From positions 744,001 to 808,000 of the forward strand of contig NZ_CP063362.1 of the NCBI RefSeq assembly GCF_016807805.1: DNA of 64,000 nucleotides, given 5' to 3'. Under the pieces are notes generated by a model that worked only from the letters and a program-made list of their open reading frames with translations, was not told the DNA's origin and ran no database searches. Position 1 is the stretch's first letter; every line of letters begins with the position of its first letter. The DNA is from Xanthobacter dioxanivorans (lineage in GTDB: Bacteria > Pseudomonadota > Alphaproteobacteria > Rhizobiales > Xanthobacteraceae). Below are positions 36,070 through 44,812 of this stretch, piece after piece. Made by a program: the position numbers and the translations under genes.

Positions 36070-37065
36070 ATGGCGCGGGTGCTTCTCCTCGCATTCCTGC
36101 CTTGCATCCTCCTGCCAGGCGCCTTCTTGCTAGGCACCTTCTTGCCGGGCGCCGCCGTGGCCGGGCCGGCGGGGCCGGCCTGCTATGCCCCGGCCGCCCT
36201 CGCGGCGCGGCCCGGCGAGGAGATCGTGCGCCCGCGCACGGGCGGGGCGGCCCAGCTGCCCGACATCCCCCTCGCCGCGCCCGCGCCGGTGCCGGCCGGG
36301 CTGCGTGGCTCCATCCGGCGGGTGGACCTGCCGGCCGGCGTGAAGCTGGTGGCCCTCACCTTCGACCTGTGCGAGGCCTCCGGCGAGACCTCCGGCTATG
36401 ACGGGGCGATCGTGGACTTCCTGCGGGCGGAAGCCATCCCCGCCACCTTCTTCGCCGGCGGCAAGTGGATGATGAGCCACCCCGAGCGGGGTGACCAGCT
36501 CACCGCCGACCCGCAGTTCGAGATGGGCAACCACACCTGGTCCCACGCCAACCTCACCGTGCGCACCGGGGAAGCCATGCGCCGGCAGGTGGACGACGCC
36601 GACGTCGCCCTGGCGCTGCGCCGCCGCGATGTGGAGGCCAAGGGCTGCATGGTGCCGAAGCCCGCGCCCTCCGGCGCCATGTTCCGCTTTCCCTACGGCT
36701 CGTGCAGCGCCGAATCCCTGAACTACGTCAACGACACGGGGCACCTCGCCATCCAGTGGGACGTGGATTCGGGTGATCCGGCCTTCATCGGCGCCAGGGG
36801 CATGGCCGACGACATGCTGCGCTCCATCCGCCCCGGCTCCATCGTGCTCATGCACGCCAACGGGCGCGGCAAGCATACGGCGGAGGCGCTGAAGATCCTC
36901 GTCCCCGCCTTGCGCGCGAAGGGCTACCGATTCGCCACCGTGGGCCAGCTGCTGGCGGAGGGACGGCCGGTGATCGCGCCCACCTGCTATTCGCTCAAGC
37001 CCGGCGACACCCGCGTCTATGACGAGGCGGCGCGCACCGGCAAGCGCATCCTGCCGGTGCAGTAG
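36070..37065 (+). CDS. Exported polysaccharide deacetylase (NodB homology)
   Basis: This 331-residue protein starts at ATG 36070 with an N-terminal hydrophobic signal region (about residues 4-30). The NodB domain follows, with catalytic base in LTFDLCEAS, FFAGGKWM, metal-binding HTWSH in MGNHTWSHANL, and the late SIVLMHAN motif. It should remove acetyl or formyl groups from amino sugars of peptidoglycan or an envelope polysaccharide. The Cys-Asp context after TFDLC is slightly unusual. A start at ATG 36037 is an alternative. Confidence 0.88.
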   Translation: MARVLLLAFLPCILLPGAFLLGTFLPGAAVAGPAGPACYAPAALAARPGEEIVRPRTGGAAQLPDIPLAAPAPVPAGLRGSIRRVDLPAGVKLVALTFDLCEASGETSGYDGAIVDFLRAEAIPATFFAGGKWMMSHPERGDQLTADPQFEMGNHTWSHANLTVRTGEAMRRQVDDADVALALRRRDVEAKGCMVPKPAPSGAMFRFPYGSCSAESLNYVNDTGHLAIQWDVDSGDPAFIGARGMADDMLRSIRPGSIVLMHANGRGKHTAEALKILVPALRAKGYRFATVGQLLAEGRPVIAPTCYSLKPGDTRVYDEAARTGKRILPVQ

Positions 37066-37150
37066 GCGCAGCGGCGCGCCGCCGTTGCGCCGGCGCCGCG
37101 GCTTGCGCATGGTGGGCGCCCCCTGCCCCGAACTTGCCGAGCGTTCCGCA

Positions 37151-38416
37151 ATGAGTCTCCTTTTCGCCCGCGACCTCGCCGCCGACATCCAGGCCGGGCG
37201 CACCACGCCCCGCGCCGTGATGGAGCAGGTCGCCGCCGCCATCGCGGACCGCGAAGGCGAGGTGCACGCCTTCGCCGCCCTCGACCTCGACGCGGCGTTC
37301 GAGGCGACCGGACTGGAGGGGCTCGCCGCCCGCCCCCTCGCCGGCCTGCCGGTGGGGATCAAGGACATCCTGGACACGCGGGACCTTCCCACCGCCTATG
37401 GCAGCCCCATCTATGCCGGCCACCGCCCGCGCACCGACGCCCCGGCCGTGGGCATGGTGCGCCGGGCCGGCGGCATCGTCGCGGGCAAGACGGTGACCAC
37501 CGAGTTCGCCTTCCTGCAGCCCAGCGCCACGCGCAATCCGCGCCGCCTCACCCACACGCCGGGGGGCTCCTCGGCCGGATCGGCGGCGGCGGTGGCGGCG
37601 GGGATGCTGCCCGTGGCGCTGGGCACCCAGACCGCCGGCTCGGTGATCCGCCCCGCCGCCTTCTGCGGGGTGACCGGCTACAAGCCCACCTTCCGCCTGC
37701 TGCCGACGCTGGGCATGAAGACCTTTTCCTGGCATCTGGACACCGTCGGCCTGTTCGCCGCCCGGGTGCGCGACGCGGCCTTCGCCGCCGCCGCCATCAG
37801 CGGGCGCGATCTCGACATCGGCGCGACGCTGGCCGAGCGCCCCCGCCTCGCCATCGTGCGCACCGCCCGCGCCGGCGCCGCCTCGCCCGAGGCCCACGCG
37901 GCGCTGGAGACGGCCGCCCGCGCCGCCGAGGCCATGGGCGCCCGCATCTTCGACCTGGACCTGCCGGAGGAGCTGGAGGCGGCGGATGCCGCCCAGCCCA
38001 CCATCCAGGATTTCGAGGCGGCGCTGGCCTTCGCCGACGAGCTCGATTTCGACCGCGCCCACCTCTCGCCCCTGTTCGCCGCGCATCTCGACGCGGCCCG
38101 GGCCATCCCGCCGGACACCTACGACCTCGCCCGGCGCACGGCGAAGCGGGCGCGCCAGAAGCTGGGCGACCTGTTCGGCGAGGTGGACGCCCTCCTCACC
38201 TTCTCCGCCCCCGGCCCGGCACCGGAGGGCTTTGCCACCACCGGATCGGCCATGTTCAACCGGCTGTGGACGCTGCTGGGCTGCCCCGCCATCAACGTCG
38301 CCGGCCTCAACGCGGCCGACGGCATGCCCGTGGGCGTGCAGGTGGTGGGCCGTTTCGGCCGCGACCGGCAGGCGCTGGCGGTGGGAAATCTGGTGGAAAC
38401 CGCCATCTCGCGCTGA
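37151..38416 (+). CDS. Amidase signature family enzyme
   Basis: This 421-residue amidase has all three catalytic residues in context: Lys in VGIKDILDT, cis-Ser in GGSSAGSAAAVAAG, and the nucleophilic Ser in TQTAGSVIRPAAFCG. It hydrolyses an amide (GatA-like fold) but is not GatA itself, as no GatB/C partners are near and its length is short. The substrate is open. ATG 37151 starts the conserved N-terminal helix. Confidence 0.9.
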   Translation: MSLLFARDLAADIQAGRTTPRAVMEQVAAAIADREGEVHAFAALDLDAAFEATGLEGLAARPLAGLPVGIKDILDTRDLPTAYGSPIYAGHRPRTDAPAVGMVRRAGGIVAGKTVTTEFAFLQPSATRNPRRLTHTPGGSSAGSAAAVAAGMLPVALGTQTAGSVIRPAAFCGVTGYKPTFRLLPTLGMKTFSWHLDTVGLFAARVRDAAFAAAAISGRDLDIGATLAERPRLAIVRTARAGAASPEAHAALETAARAAEAMGARIFDLDLPEELEAADAAQPTIQDFEAALAFADELDFDRAHLSPLFAAHLDAARAIPPDTYDLARRTAKRARQKLGDLFGEVDALLTFSAPGPAPEGFATTGSAMFNRLWTLLGCPAINVAGLNAADGMPVGVQVVGRFGRDRQALAVGNLVETAISR

Positions 38417-38603
38417 AATACATAATTTCAAAAGATTAGGCGTGCGTCGCAGCGTTGCCGTAACGCCCTGAGCCGAGAGTGATCACAGCAAATCCAGTCA
38501 TGCACTGCAACAGACTGGCTCTGCGGCGCAGCACAACTTCCATCTTCCGGTATCCTGAGAGTTTGCTAAGGTTGATTGCGAGATCGACAGTGCGAGGAAA
38601 CAG

Positions 38604-38687
38604 GTGACATTCGGCCATCTGCTCACCGTGATCGAGACCTGTGCCGCTTTTGCCTTCATCGGCGCGGTGCTGGTCGGCATGGTTTGA
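38604..38687 (+). CDS. Putative 27-residue membrane microprotein
   Basis: GTG 38604 follows an AGGAAACAG ribosome site and opens a 27-codon frame ending at TGA 38687. The product has a short start (TFGHLLTVIET), one Cys, and then a hydrophobic stretch CAAFAFIGAVLVGMV suited to a single membrane helix. A strong hairpin (38752-38781) follows 65 bases later. The size, ribosome site and terminator together suggest a real small gene. It is in the 560-base gap between the amidase gene and phnC; I see no other gene in that gap (38417-38603 is AT-richer and probably holds its promoter). Confidence 0.5.
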   Translation: MTFGHLLTVIETCAAFAFIGAVLVGMV

Positions 38688-38751
38688 CGCATCCGGCATT
38701 CACCGCCCGCCGGACCGAAGAACACAACAAAGTGTGGCCCGGTCGATCCGC

Positions 38752-38781
38752 GACGCCGGGGAGGTTCTCCTCCCCGGCGTC
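38752..38781 (+). terminator. Terminator-like hairpin after the microprotein
   Basis: GACGCCGGGGAGG and CCTCCCCGGCGTC form a perfect 13-bp stem around TTCT. A weak T-containing tail (TCCGTTTC) follows. Placement after the small frame and before phnC suggests it insulates the phn operon. Confidence 0.65.
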
Positions 38782-38824
38782 TCCGTTTCAGGCAGGCCTG
38801 TCGACACCACGCCGGTTTCAGGCG

Positions 38825-38868
38825 GGGCGTCACAATCGCCCCGCCACCGCGTGACGCCCGCATGACAA
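38825..38868. promoter_or_regulatory. Inverted repeat and Pho-box-like repeats upstream of phnC
   Basis: GGGCGTCAC (38825-38833) and GTGACGCCC (38851-38859) form perfect 9-bp arms. Overlapping the right arm, the minus strand reads TGTCAT-GCGGG-CGTCAC, two PhoB-like half-sites at the proper 11-base period. A weaker plus-strand match lies at 38917-38933 (CGTCAC-ACGCC-TGTTGC). PhoB control of phosphonate uptake is known in other bacteria; the call here rests on pattern only. Confidence 0.4.
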
Positions 38869-38976
38869 ATACGCGCGGCATGCCGTCCCGGCAGCGGACG
38901 TCGGCGGTTGCCCGATCGTCACACGCCTGTTGCGCGCCGCCCTTATGGGGTTTGGGACGCGCAACGGAGCGACCCG

Positions 38977-39789
<813 letters not shown>

Positions 39790-39874
39790 AGGCCCGCGCG
39801 GCATCACGGCCCGCGATCGGCCGGCCGAACCCGTTCGTCTGCGTTTGAAGAACCGTCCGACAGGAGCCCAAGAC

Positions 39875-40783
39875 ATGCTGAACCGTCGCACCCTGATCGC
39901 GGCCGCCGCCGCGCTGGCCGTCTCTGCCGGCGGCGCCGCCGCGCAGGACTGGAAGGCGAAATATCCCGAGCTGACCTTCGCCATCATCCCGGCGGAGAAC
40001 GCCTCGGGCGTGACCGAGCGCTTCGCCCCGCTCATGGACTATCTCTCCAAGCAGCTCGGCACCAAGGTGACCCTGCGCATCGCCAACGACTACGCGGCGG
40101 TGATCGAGGGCCAGCGCGCCGGCAACATCCACATCGCCTCCTACGGGCCGTCCTCCTTCGCCCGCGCCCTGATGACCGGCGCCAAGATCGAGGCTTTCGC
40201 CATCGAGGTGAACGCCGACGGCACCAAGGGCTATCACTCGGTGCTCTACGTGAAGGCCGACAGCCCCTACAAGTCCATCGAGGACCTGAAGGGCAAGAAC
40301 CTGTGCCTGGTGGACCCCAACTCCACCTCCGGCAACAACGTGCCGCGCTTCTCCATGAACAAGATGGGCATCAAGCCGGACGAATACTTCGGCAAGGTGG
40401 TCTATGCCGGATCGCACGAGAACGCGGTCATCGCCGTGCAGCAGGGCACCTGCGACGCCGCCTTCAACTGGTGGAACGACGCGCAGGAATCCGCCCTGAA
40501 GCGCATGGAGCGCAAGGGGATGGCGAAGTACGACGACTATCGCATCGTCTTCAAGTCCGACCAGATCGTGAACTCGCCCTACGCCTATCTCGCCGACCTG
40601 CCGGCGGACCTGAAGGCGAAGATCCGCGATGCCTTCTTCTCCATCGAGAAGAACGACAAGACCGCATTCGACAAGATCTACGAAGGCAAGAGCCAGCTCT
40701 GGCAGCCGGTGGACAACGAATCCTACGTCGGCATCATCGAGCTGAATAAGTTCGTGGACGAGCTGCGCAAGAAGAAGTCCTGA
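39875..40783 (+). CDS. phnD: Phosphonate ABC importer binding protein PhnD
   Basis: This 302-residue periplasmic protein has an N-terminal signal with a basic RR start and hydrophobic core to about residue 24. The mature chain has FAIIPAENASGVTERFAPLM and the anion-binding YGPSSFARAL and VDPNSTSGNNVPRF blocks typical of PhnD. It catches phosphonates for import. GACAGGAGCCCAAG precedes ATG 39875, a good ribosome site. A repeat element (40802-40919) begins just past its stop. Confidence 0.94.
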   Translation: MLNRRTLIAAAAALAVSAGGAAAQDWKAKYPELTFAIIPAENASGVTERFAPLMDYLSKQLGTKVTLRIANDYAAVIEGQRAGNIHIASYGPSSFARALMTGAKIEAFAIEVNADGTKGYHSVLYVKADSPYKSIEDLKGKNLCLVDPNSTSGNNVPRFSMNKMGIKPDEYFGKVVYAGSHENAVIAVQQGTCDAAFNWWNDAQESALKRMERKGMAKYDDYRIVFKSDQIVNSPYAYLADLPADLKAKIRDAFFSIEKNDKTAFDKIYEGKSQLWQPVDNESYVGIIELNKFVDELRKKKS

Positions 40784-40801
40784 GCTTCCTGCCATACGTC
40801 T

Positions 40802-40919
40802 CCCTCTCCCCTTGCGGCAGAGGGCCGGGGTGAGGGGTTGTCTCCATTTGCTCGGCTTGCCGAGGGGAAGGCAGCCTTCCCCCTCACCCCCAACCCCTCT
40901 CCCGCAAGGGGAGAGGGGA
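40802..40919. repeat. Dispersed palindromic element, family 2, copy D
   Basis: This nested palindrome has a left hairpin CCCTCTCCCCTTGCGGCAGAGGG-type unit (40802-40824, shown in halves CCCTCTCC and GCAGAGGG), a middle with GGTGAGGGG facing CCCCTCACC, and a right hairpin with CCCCTCTCC and GGAGAGGGG (40894-40918). It fills the gap between phnD and phnE and leaves phnE without a good ATG and ribosome site. Copies E and F lie in phnI and phnJ. Confidence 0.75.
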
Positions 40920-40940
40920 GACCCGACACCCGAGGCCCCC

Positions 40941-41825
40941 TTGTCCCACGCCATCACCCGCCTGCCCGACGAGCAGCTCGCGCCCATGATCGCCCGGTAT
41001 GCGGCGGCGGTGCGCGAGCGGCGCCGGCACAGCCTCATCGCGGCGGCGGTGGTGGCGGTCTGCATCGTGCTGGCGGGGTGGATGGGCGAGGTGAGGCCCT
41101 CGGTCCTCATCGCCCATTCCGGCCGCCTCACCGACTATTTTTCCGCCATCGTCCCGACCCTGCGCTGGGACAGCCTCGGCGCCGACCTTGCCGAATGGTA
41201 CTGGAACCTCGACGGCTGGCTCAAGCTGCTGCTCGACACCCTCCTCATCGCCTATCTCGGCACCCTGCTCGGCGGCATCGGCGCATTCCTCCTCTGCTTC
41301 CTCGCCAGCGCCAACCTGGTGAGGAACCCCTTCATCCGCCTCAGCGCCCGCCGCTTCCTCGAATTCTGCCGCACGGTGCCGGAGCTGGTCTTCGCCCTGC
41401 TGTTCGTCGTCGCCTTCGGCCTCGGGGCCATGCCGGGGGTGCTGGCGCTGGCCATCCACACCATGGGCTCGCTCGGCAAGCTGTTCGCCGAGGTGGTGGA
41501 GAACATCGACATGAAGCCGGTGGAGGGCGCCACCGCCGCCGGCGCCTCCTGGCCGCAGACGGTGCGCTTCGCCGTGGTGCCGCAGGTGGCCTCGAACTTC
41601 GCGTCCTACGGCCTGCTGCGCTTCGAGATCAACGTGCGCGAGGCCTCCATCATGGGCTTCGTCGGCGCCGGCGGCATCGGCCAGGACCTGGTGGAGGCGA
41701 TCCGCAAGTTCTACTATTCCGACGTCTCGGCCATCCTGCTTTTGATCATCGCCACGGTGATGATTATCGACCTCGTCACCGAGCAGGTCCGCCACCGGCT
41801 CCTCGGCCTGGAGGGGCGGCGATGA
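40941..41825 (+). CDS. phnE: Phosphonate ABC importer permease PhnE (first)
   Basis: This 294-residue (if started at TTG 40941) inner-membrane permease has about six spans, the PhnE loop EGATAAGASWPQTVRFAVVP near residue 190-209, and the following MGFVGAGGIGQDL block. It forms the channel with the second PhnE. The start is uncertain: TTG 40941 is weak, and ATG 40987 would shorten the cytoplasmic N-terminus. The repeat element directly upstream may have displaced the ancestral start (inference). Confidence 0.9.
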   Translation: MSHAITRLPDEQLAPMIARYAAAVRERRRHSLIAAAVVAVCIVLAGWMGEVRPSVLIAHSGRLTDYFSAIVPTLRWDSLGADLAEWYWNLDGWLKLLLDTLLIAYLGTLLGGIGAFLLCFLASANLVRNPFIRLSARRFLEFCRTVPELVFALLFVVAFGLGAMPGVLALAIHTMGSLGKLFAEVVENIDMKPVEGATAAGASWPQTVRFAVVPQVASNFASYGLLRFEINVREASIMGFVGAGGIGQDLVEAIRKFYYSDVSAILLLIIATVMIIDLVTEQVRHRLLGLEGRR

Positions 41826-42679
41826 ACCGGGCGCGCATCACCCTGTCCGCCGAGGCGCGGGACCGCCTCGGCGCCGCCTATCCGCAGGTGCTTGCGCCCA
41901 CCCGGCGGCGAGGCGCCCTGGCTTTTGCCGGCGTGCTCGTGGCCATCGCCGGCTTCGGCTTCTGGCGCCTCGGCTTCAGCCTGGAGCGCATCGGCTCCGG
42001 GATCGGCCAGCTCGCTCATTTCGTCACCTTGATGCTGCCGCCGAACCCGGGCACCCAGCTGCCGCTCTACATGCACGCGCTGGGCGAGACGCTGGCCATC
42101 GCCTTCCTCGGCACCCTCGGCGGCGCGCTGGTGGCGTTCCCGTTCGGCTTCCTCGCGGCGAAGAACGTGATCCCCAACGTGTTCGCCCATTTCGCGGTGC
42201 GCCGCTTCCTCGACGTGGTGCGCGGCATCGACAAGCTCATCTGGGCCCTGATTTATGTGACCGTGGTGGGGCTCGGCCCCTTCGCCGGCATTCTCGCCAT
42301 CGCCACGGCGAGCGCCGGCGAGCTCGGCAAGCTGTTCTCCGAGGCGGTGGAGGCCCTCGACCGCAAGCCGGTGGAAGGCGTCACCGCCTCCGGCGGGTCG
42401 CCGGCCGAGGCGGTGCGCTTCGGCATGCTGCCGCAGGTGCTGCCCGTCCTGGCGAGCCAGCTGCTCTACTATTTCGAGTCCAACGCCCGCCAGTCCACCA
42501 TCGTCGGCATCGTCGGCGCCGGCGGGCTGGGCCTCCACCTGGCCGAGCAGATCCGCGTGCTGGAATGGCAGAAGGTGTCGTTCCTCATCCTGATGATGCT
42601 GCTGATGGTGGCGGTGATCGACTTCATCTCCTCCCGCCTGCGCTTCGCCATCATCGGCCGCGCGCGGCTGGAGCCGTGA
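41822..42679 (+). CDS. phnE: Phosphonate ABC importer permease PhnE (second)
   Basis: This 285-residue permease is paralogous to the upstream one: the loop EGVTASGGSPAEAVRFGMLP and GIVGAGGLGLHL recur, with about six membrane spans. Two PhnE genes in tandem are usual in alphaproteobacterial phn operons, presumably forming a heterodimer. ATG 41822 overlaps the first phnE stop by four bases. Confidence 0.92.
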   Translation: MNRARITLSAEARDRLGAAYPQVLAPTRRRGALAFAGVLVAIAGFGFWRLGFSLERIGSGIGQLAHFVTLMLPPNPGTQLPLYMHALGETLAIAFLGTLGGALVAFPFGFLAAKNVIPNVFAHFAVRRFLDVVRGIDKLIWALIYVTVVGLGPFAGILAIATASAGELGKLFSEAVEALDRKPVEGVTASGGSPAEAVRFGMLPQVLPVLASQLLYYFESNARQSTIVGIVGAGGLGLHLAEQIRVLEWQKVSFLILMMLLMVAVIDFISSRLRFAIIGRARLEP

Positions 42680-42692
42680 GGACGGCGCGCCC

Positions 42693-43319
42693 TTAGTAAA
42701 GAAGCGCGCGATAGCGCTCCACCATCGCCTCCTGGCTCTCCGCCTCGATGGTGGCGCCGGCGTCCGGCTTGGAGGCGATCTGGTCGCGCAGCATCTCGCC
42801 CATGGTGGGCAGCGCCGAGCGTTCCACCTGCGCCCGCGCATCCCACAGGCGCGAGCGCATGAAGGCCTTGGCGCAGTGGAGATAGGCCGCCTCCACCTCC
42901 ACCCGCAGCACCGTGCGCGGCGCCTTCCCACCCACCGCGAAGCGGGCGAGGAGGTCGGCATCGTCGTGGATCGCGGCGCGGCCGTTGACGCGCAGGGTCT
43001 CGTCCACGCCGGGGATGAGGAAGAGCAGGCCGACCCGACCGGTGGCGAGGATGTTGGTGAGGGAATCCAGCCGGTTGTTGCCGGGCCGGTCGGGGATCAG
43101 GAGCTCGGCCCGGGTCGCCGCCACGAAGCCCGGCGTGTCGCCGCGCGGGGACACGTCGGTCGCGCCGGCGGCGTCGGCGGTGGCGATCAGCACGAAGGGG
43201 CTGAGCGAGATGAAATGCCGGCAGTGCGGGTCCAGCCAGCCGAGCTCCTTGTCGACGCTGCGCCCCGAGGGCTGGCCATAGAGGCGGCGCAGGGCGTCCG
43301 GGTCGGCGATGCGGGCCAT
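42693..43319 (-). CDS. FMN-binding PPOX-type oxidoreductase-like protein (MSMEG_1061 type)
   Basis: This 208-residue split-barrel protein of the pyridoxamine phosphate oxidase fold has SPFVLIATADAAGATDVSPRGD (a flavin-site strand), LIPDRPGNNRLDSLTNIL and the GLLFLIPGVDETLRVNGRA block. Relatives bind FMN or F420 and reduce small molecules or heme breakdown products. It stands between the phosphonate importer and phnF on the minus strand, convergent with phnE; a role in phosphonate use is not established but its placement is notable. Confidence 0.86.
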   Translation of the reverse strand: MARIADPDALRRLYGQPSGRSVDKELGWLDPHCRHFISLSPFVLIATADAAGATDVSPRGDTPGFVAATRAELLIPDRPGNNRLDSLTNILATGRVGLLFLIPGVDETLRVNGRAAIHDDADLLARFAVGGKAPRTVLRVEVEAAYLHCAKAFMRSRLWDARAQVERSALPTMGEMLRDQIASKPDAGATIEAESQEAMVERYRALLY

Positions 43320-43374
43320 GGGGCGATCCTCCGGTCTGCTTCTGTCGTTAGATACCGTGACCTGCCGGCGCCGG

Positions 43375-44178
43375 CTACGGCTGGAACACCAGCTGCACCC
43401 GGTCCGCGGCGAAGGCGGAGCGCCCCCATTGCAGCGGCGTGCCGGAAGGCTCCACGTCGAGCCGCTCCAGCACCAGCACCGCCCGGCCGGGGGCGAGCGA
43501 CAGGATCTCCATCTCCCGCGCGTCGGCGGGGCGGGCGGTGACGCGCGTCTCGCGGCGGCGATAGTCGTCGATCCCCAGGGTGGCGAGCGCCCGGGTCAGC
43601 GAGCCGGTGGCGGCATAGACGAGGTCGAGGTCGCGGAAGCGCGCGTGCGGAAACCAGGCGCTGCCGAAGGAGATGGGCACGCCGTCCGCGTCGTGGGCGG
43701 TCTCGATGCGCAGGACGGGCGTGCCTTCGGGGATGGCCAGCTCGCGCGCCACGTCGGGGCAGGCGGCTTCCACCGAGGAGCCGAGGAAGCGGCCGAACGG
43801 CTCGCGCCCGCCGGCGGAGACGATCTCGGAGAAGCGGGTCCGCGCGCCGATGGGATAGCGCAGCGGCGGCTCCTTCACGAAGGTGCCGCGGCCGGCGGTG
43901 GCCTCGATGAGGCCCTGCTCGGCGATGTGGCCGAGCGCCCGGCGCAGGGTGTGGCGGTTCACCCCGAAGGTCTCGGCGAGCTCCGCCTCCACCGGCAGGC
44001 GGGCGCCGGGCTTGAGGCGCCCGGACAGGATGTCGTCCTCAAGCTTCTGGGCGATCTGCCGCCACAGGGTCACCCCGCTGCCCCGCGCCACCGGCTCGCG
44101 GCCGGCGGTGGACGGGTCCGTGGCCGGCGTCATCGGCTTGTGACCGTCTTCGGTCAGACTGCGCCGCGCTCCCGACAT
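43375..44178 (-). CDS. phnF: Phosphonate metabolism repressor PhnF (GntR/HutC type)
   Basis: This 267-residue regulator has a GntR winged helix (ILSGRLKPGARLPVEAELAE, then VNRHTLRRALGHIAEQGLIE) about residues 50-95 and a UTRA-type effector domain after it. PhnF repressors sense phosphonate pathway ligands. ATG 44178 lies after GGGAGGCAGAA, a good ribosome site. Its promoter region shares with divergent phnG a perfect dyad (44213-44234) that is the likely operator for both. Confidence 0.92.
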   Translation of the reverse strand: MSGARRSLTEDGHKPMTPATDPSTAGREPVARGSGVTLWRQIAQKLEDDILSGRLKPGARLPVEAELAETFGVNRHTLRRALGHIAEQGLIEATAGRGTFVKEPPLRYPIGARTRFSEIVSAGGREPFGRFLGSSVEAACPDVARELAIPEGTPVLRIETAHDADGVPISFGSAWFPHARFRDLDLVYAATGSLTRALATLGIDDYRRRETRVTARPADAREMEILSLAPGRAVLVLERLDVEPSGTPLQWGRSAFAADRVQLVFQP

Positions 44179-44212
44179 TTCTGCCTCCCTGGCGGCCTGA
44201 CCGCCTTGCCTA

Positions 44213-44234
44213 TTTGTATAGATTATTATACAAA
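44213..44234. promoter_or_regulatory. PhnF operator-type dyad
   Basis: TTTGTATA and TATACAAA flank a 6-base centre (GATTAT): a perfect 8-bp inverted repeat, AT-rich in a GC-rich genome, midway between phnF and phnG. Both HutC-type symmetry and position fit a repressor site that controls both directions. Confidence 0.75.
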
Positions 44235-44314
44235 CTATGTCCAGCAAGGTGCCTCGGCCTCCGGGAGCGCCTTTTGAGCGTCCGCCTCGGCGGGCCAGAG
44301 CTTTCGAGGCATGC

Positions 44315-44812
44315 ATGCTGCCTGACCCCCCGTTCCCAGCTCCCGATGTGCCCGCCGTGCCCCAGGCGGAGGGCGACGTGGCGGCGCGGCAGGCCATGAT
44401 GGCCCTCTTCGCCCGCGCCACCCGCAAGGAGCTGGAGGGCGCGCTGGAGCGCTTCTCGCCGCTGCCGCGCCTGCGCAAGCTGCGTCCCTCCGAGGTCGGG
44501 CTGGTGATGGTGGAGGGACGCACCGGCGGCGACGGCGCCCCCTTCAACCTGGGCGAGACCACGGTGACGCGGGCCGCCGTGCGGGTGGAGGGGGGAGCCA
44601 CCGGCACCGCCTACCTGCTCGGCCGCGCGCCGGAAAAGGCGGAGGCCGCCGCCATCCTCGATGCCCTGTGGCAGGACCCGGCCCTGCGCATCGCGGTGGA
44701 GGACGCGCTCGCCCCGGTGCGCCGCCGCCTCGCCGCCGAGGCGGCCCAGGCCGCCGCGGACACCGAGGCGACGAAGGTCGACTTCTTCACCATGACGCGG
44801 GGCGAAGACTGA
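44315..44812 (+). CDS. phnG: C-P lyase complex subunit PhnG
   Basis: This 165-residue (from ATG 44315) core-complex subunit has the block RQAMMALFARATRKELEGAL and VGLVMVEGRTGGDGAPFNLGE, which are the strongest PhnG marks, plus AYLLGRAPEKAEAAAILDALWQD. With PhnH, I, J it forms the core complex that attaches phosphonate to ribose triphosphate and cleaves C-P. The longer ORF from 44237 would start right at the operator edge and adds unlike residues, so I prefer 44315, after a GAGGC site. Confidence 0.92.
   Translation: MLPDPPFPAPDVPAVPQAEGDVAARQAMMALFARATRKELEGALERFSPLPRLRKLRPSEVGLVMVEGRTGGDGAPFNLGETTVTRAAVRVEGGATGTAYLLGRAPEKAEAAAILDALWQDPALRIAVEDALAPVRRRLAAEAAQAAADTEATKVDFFTMTRGED

Noticed and set aside
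40838..42679. A 613-codon plus frame covering both phnE genes
   Set aside because: The first part is the wrong frame of the first phnE; only the last 285 codons are the second phnE.
44237..44314. The longer phnG start at 44237
   Set aside because: It would begin two bases after the operator dyad and adds 26 Pro/Arg-rich residues unlike PhnG; ATG 44315 has a better ribosome site.
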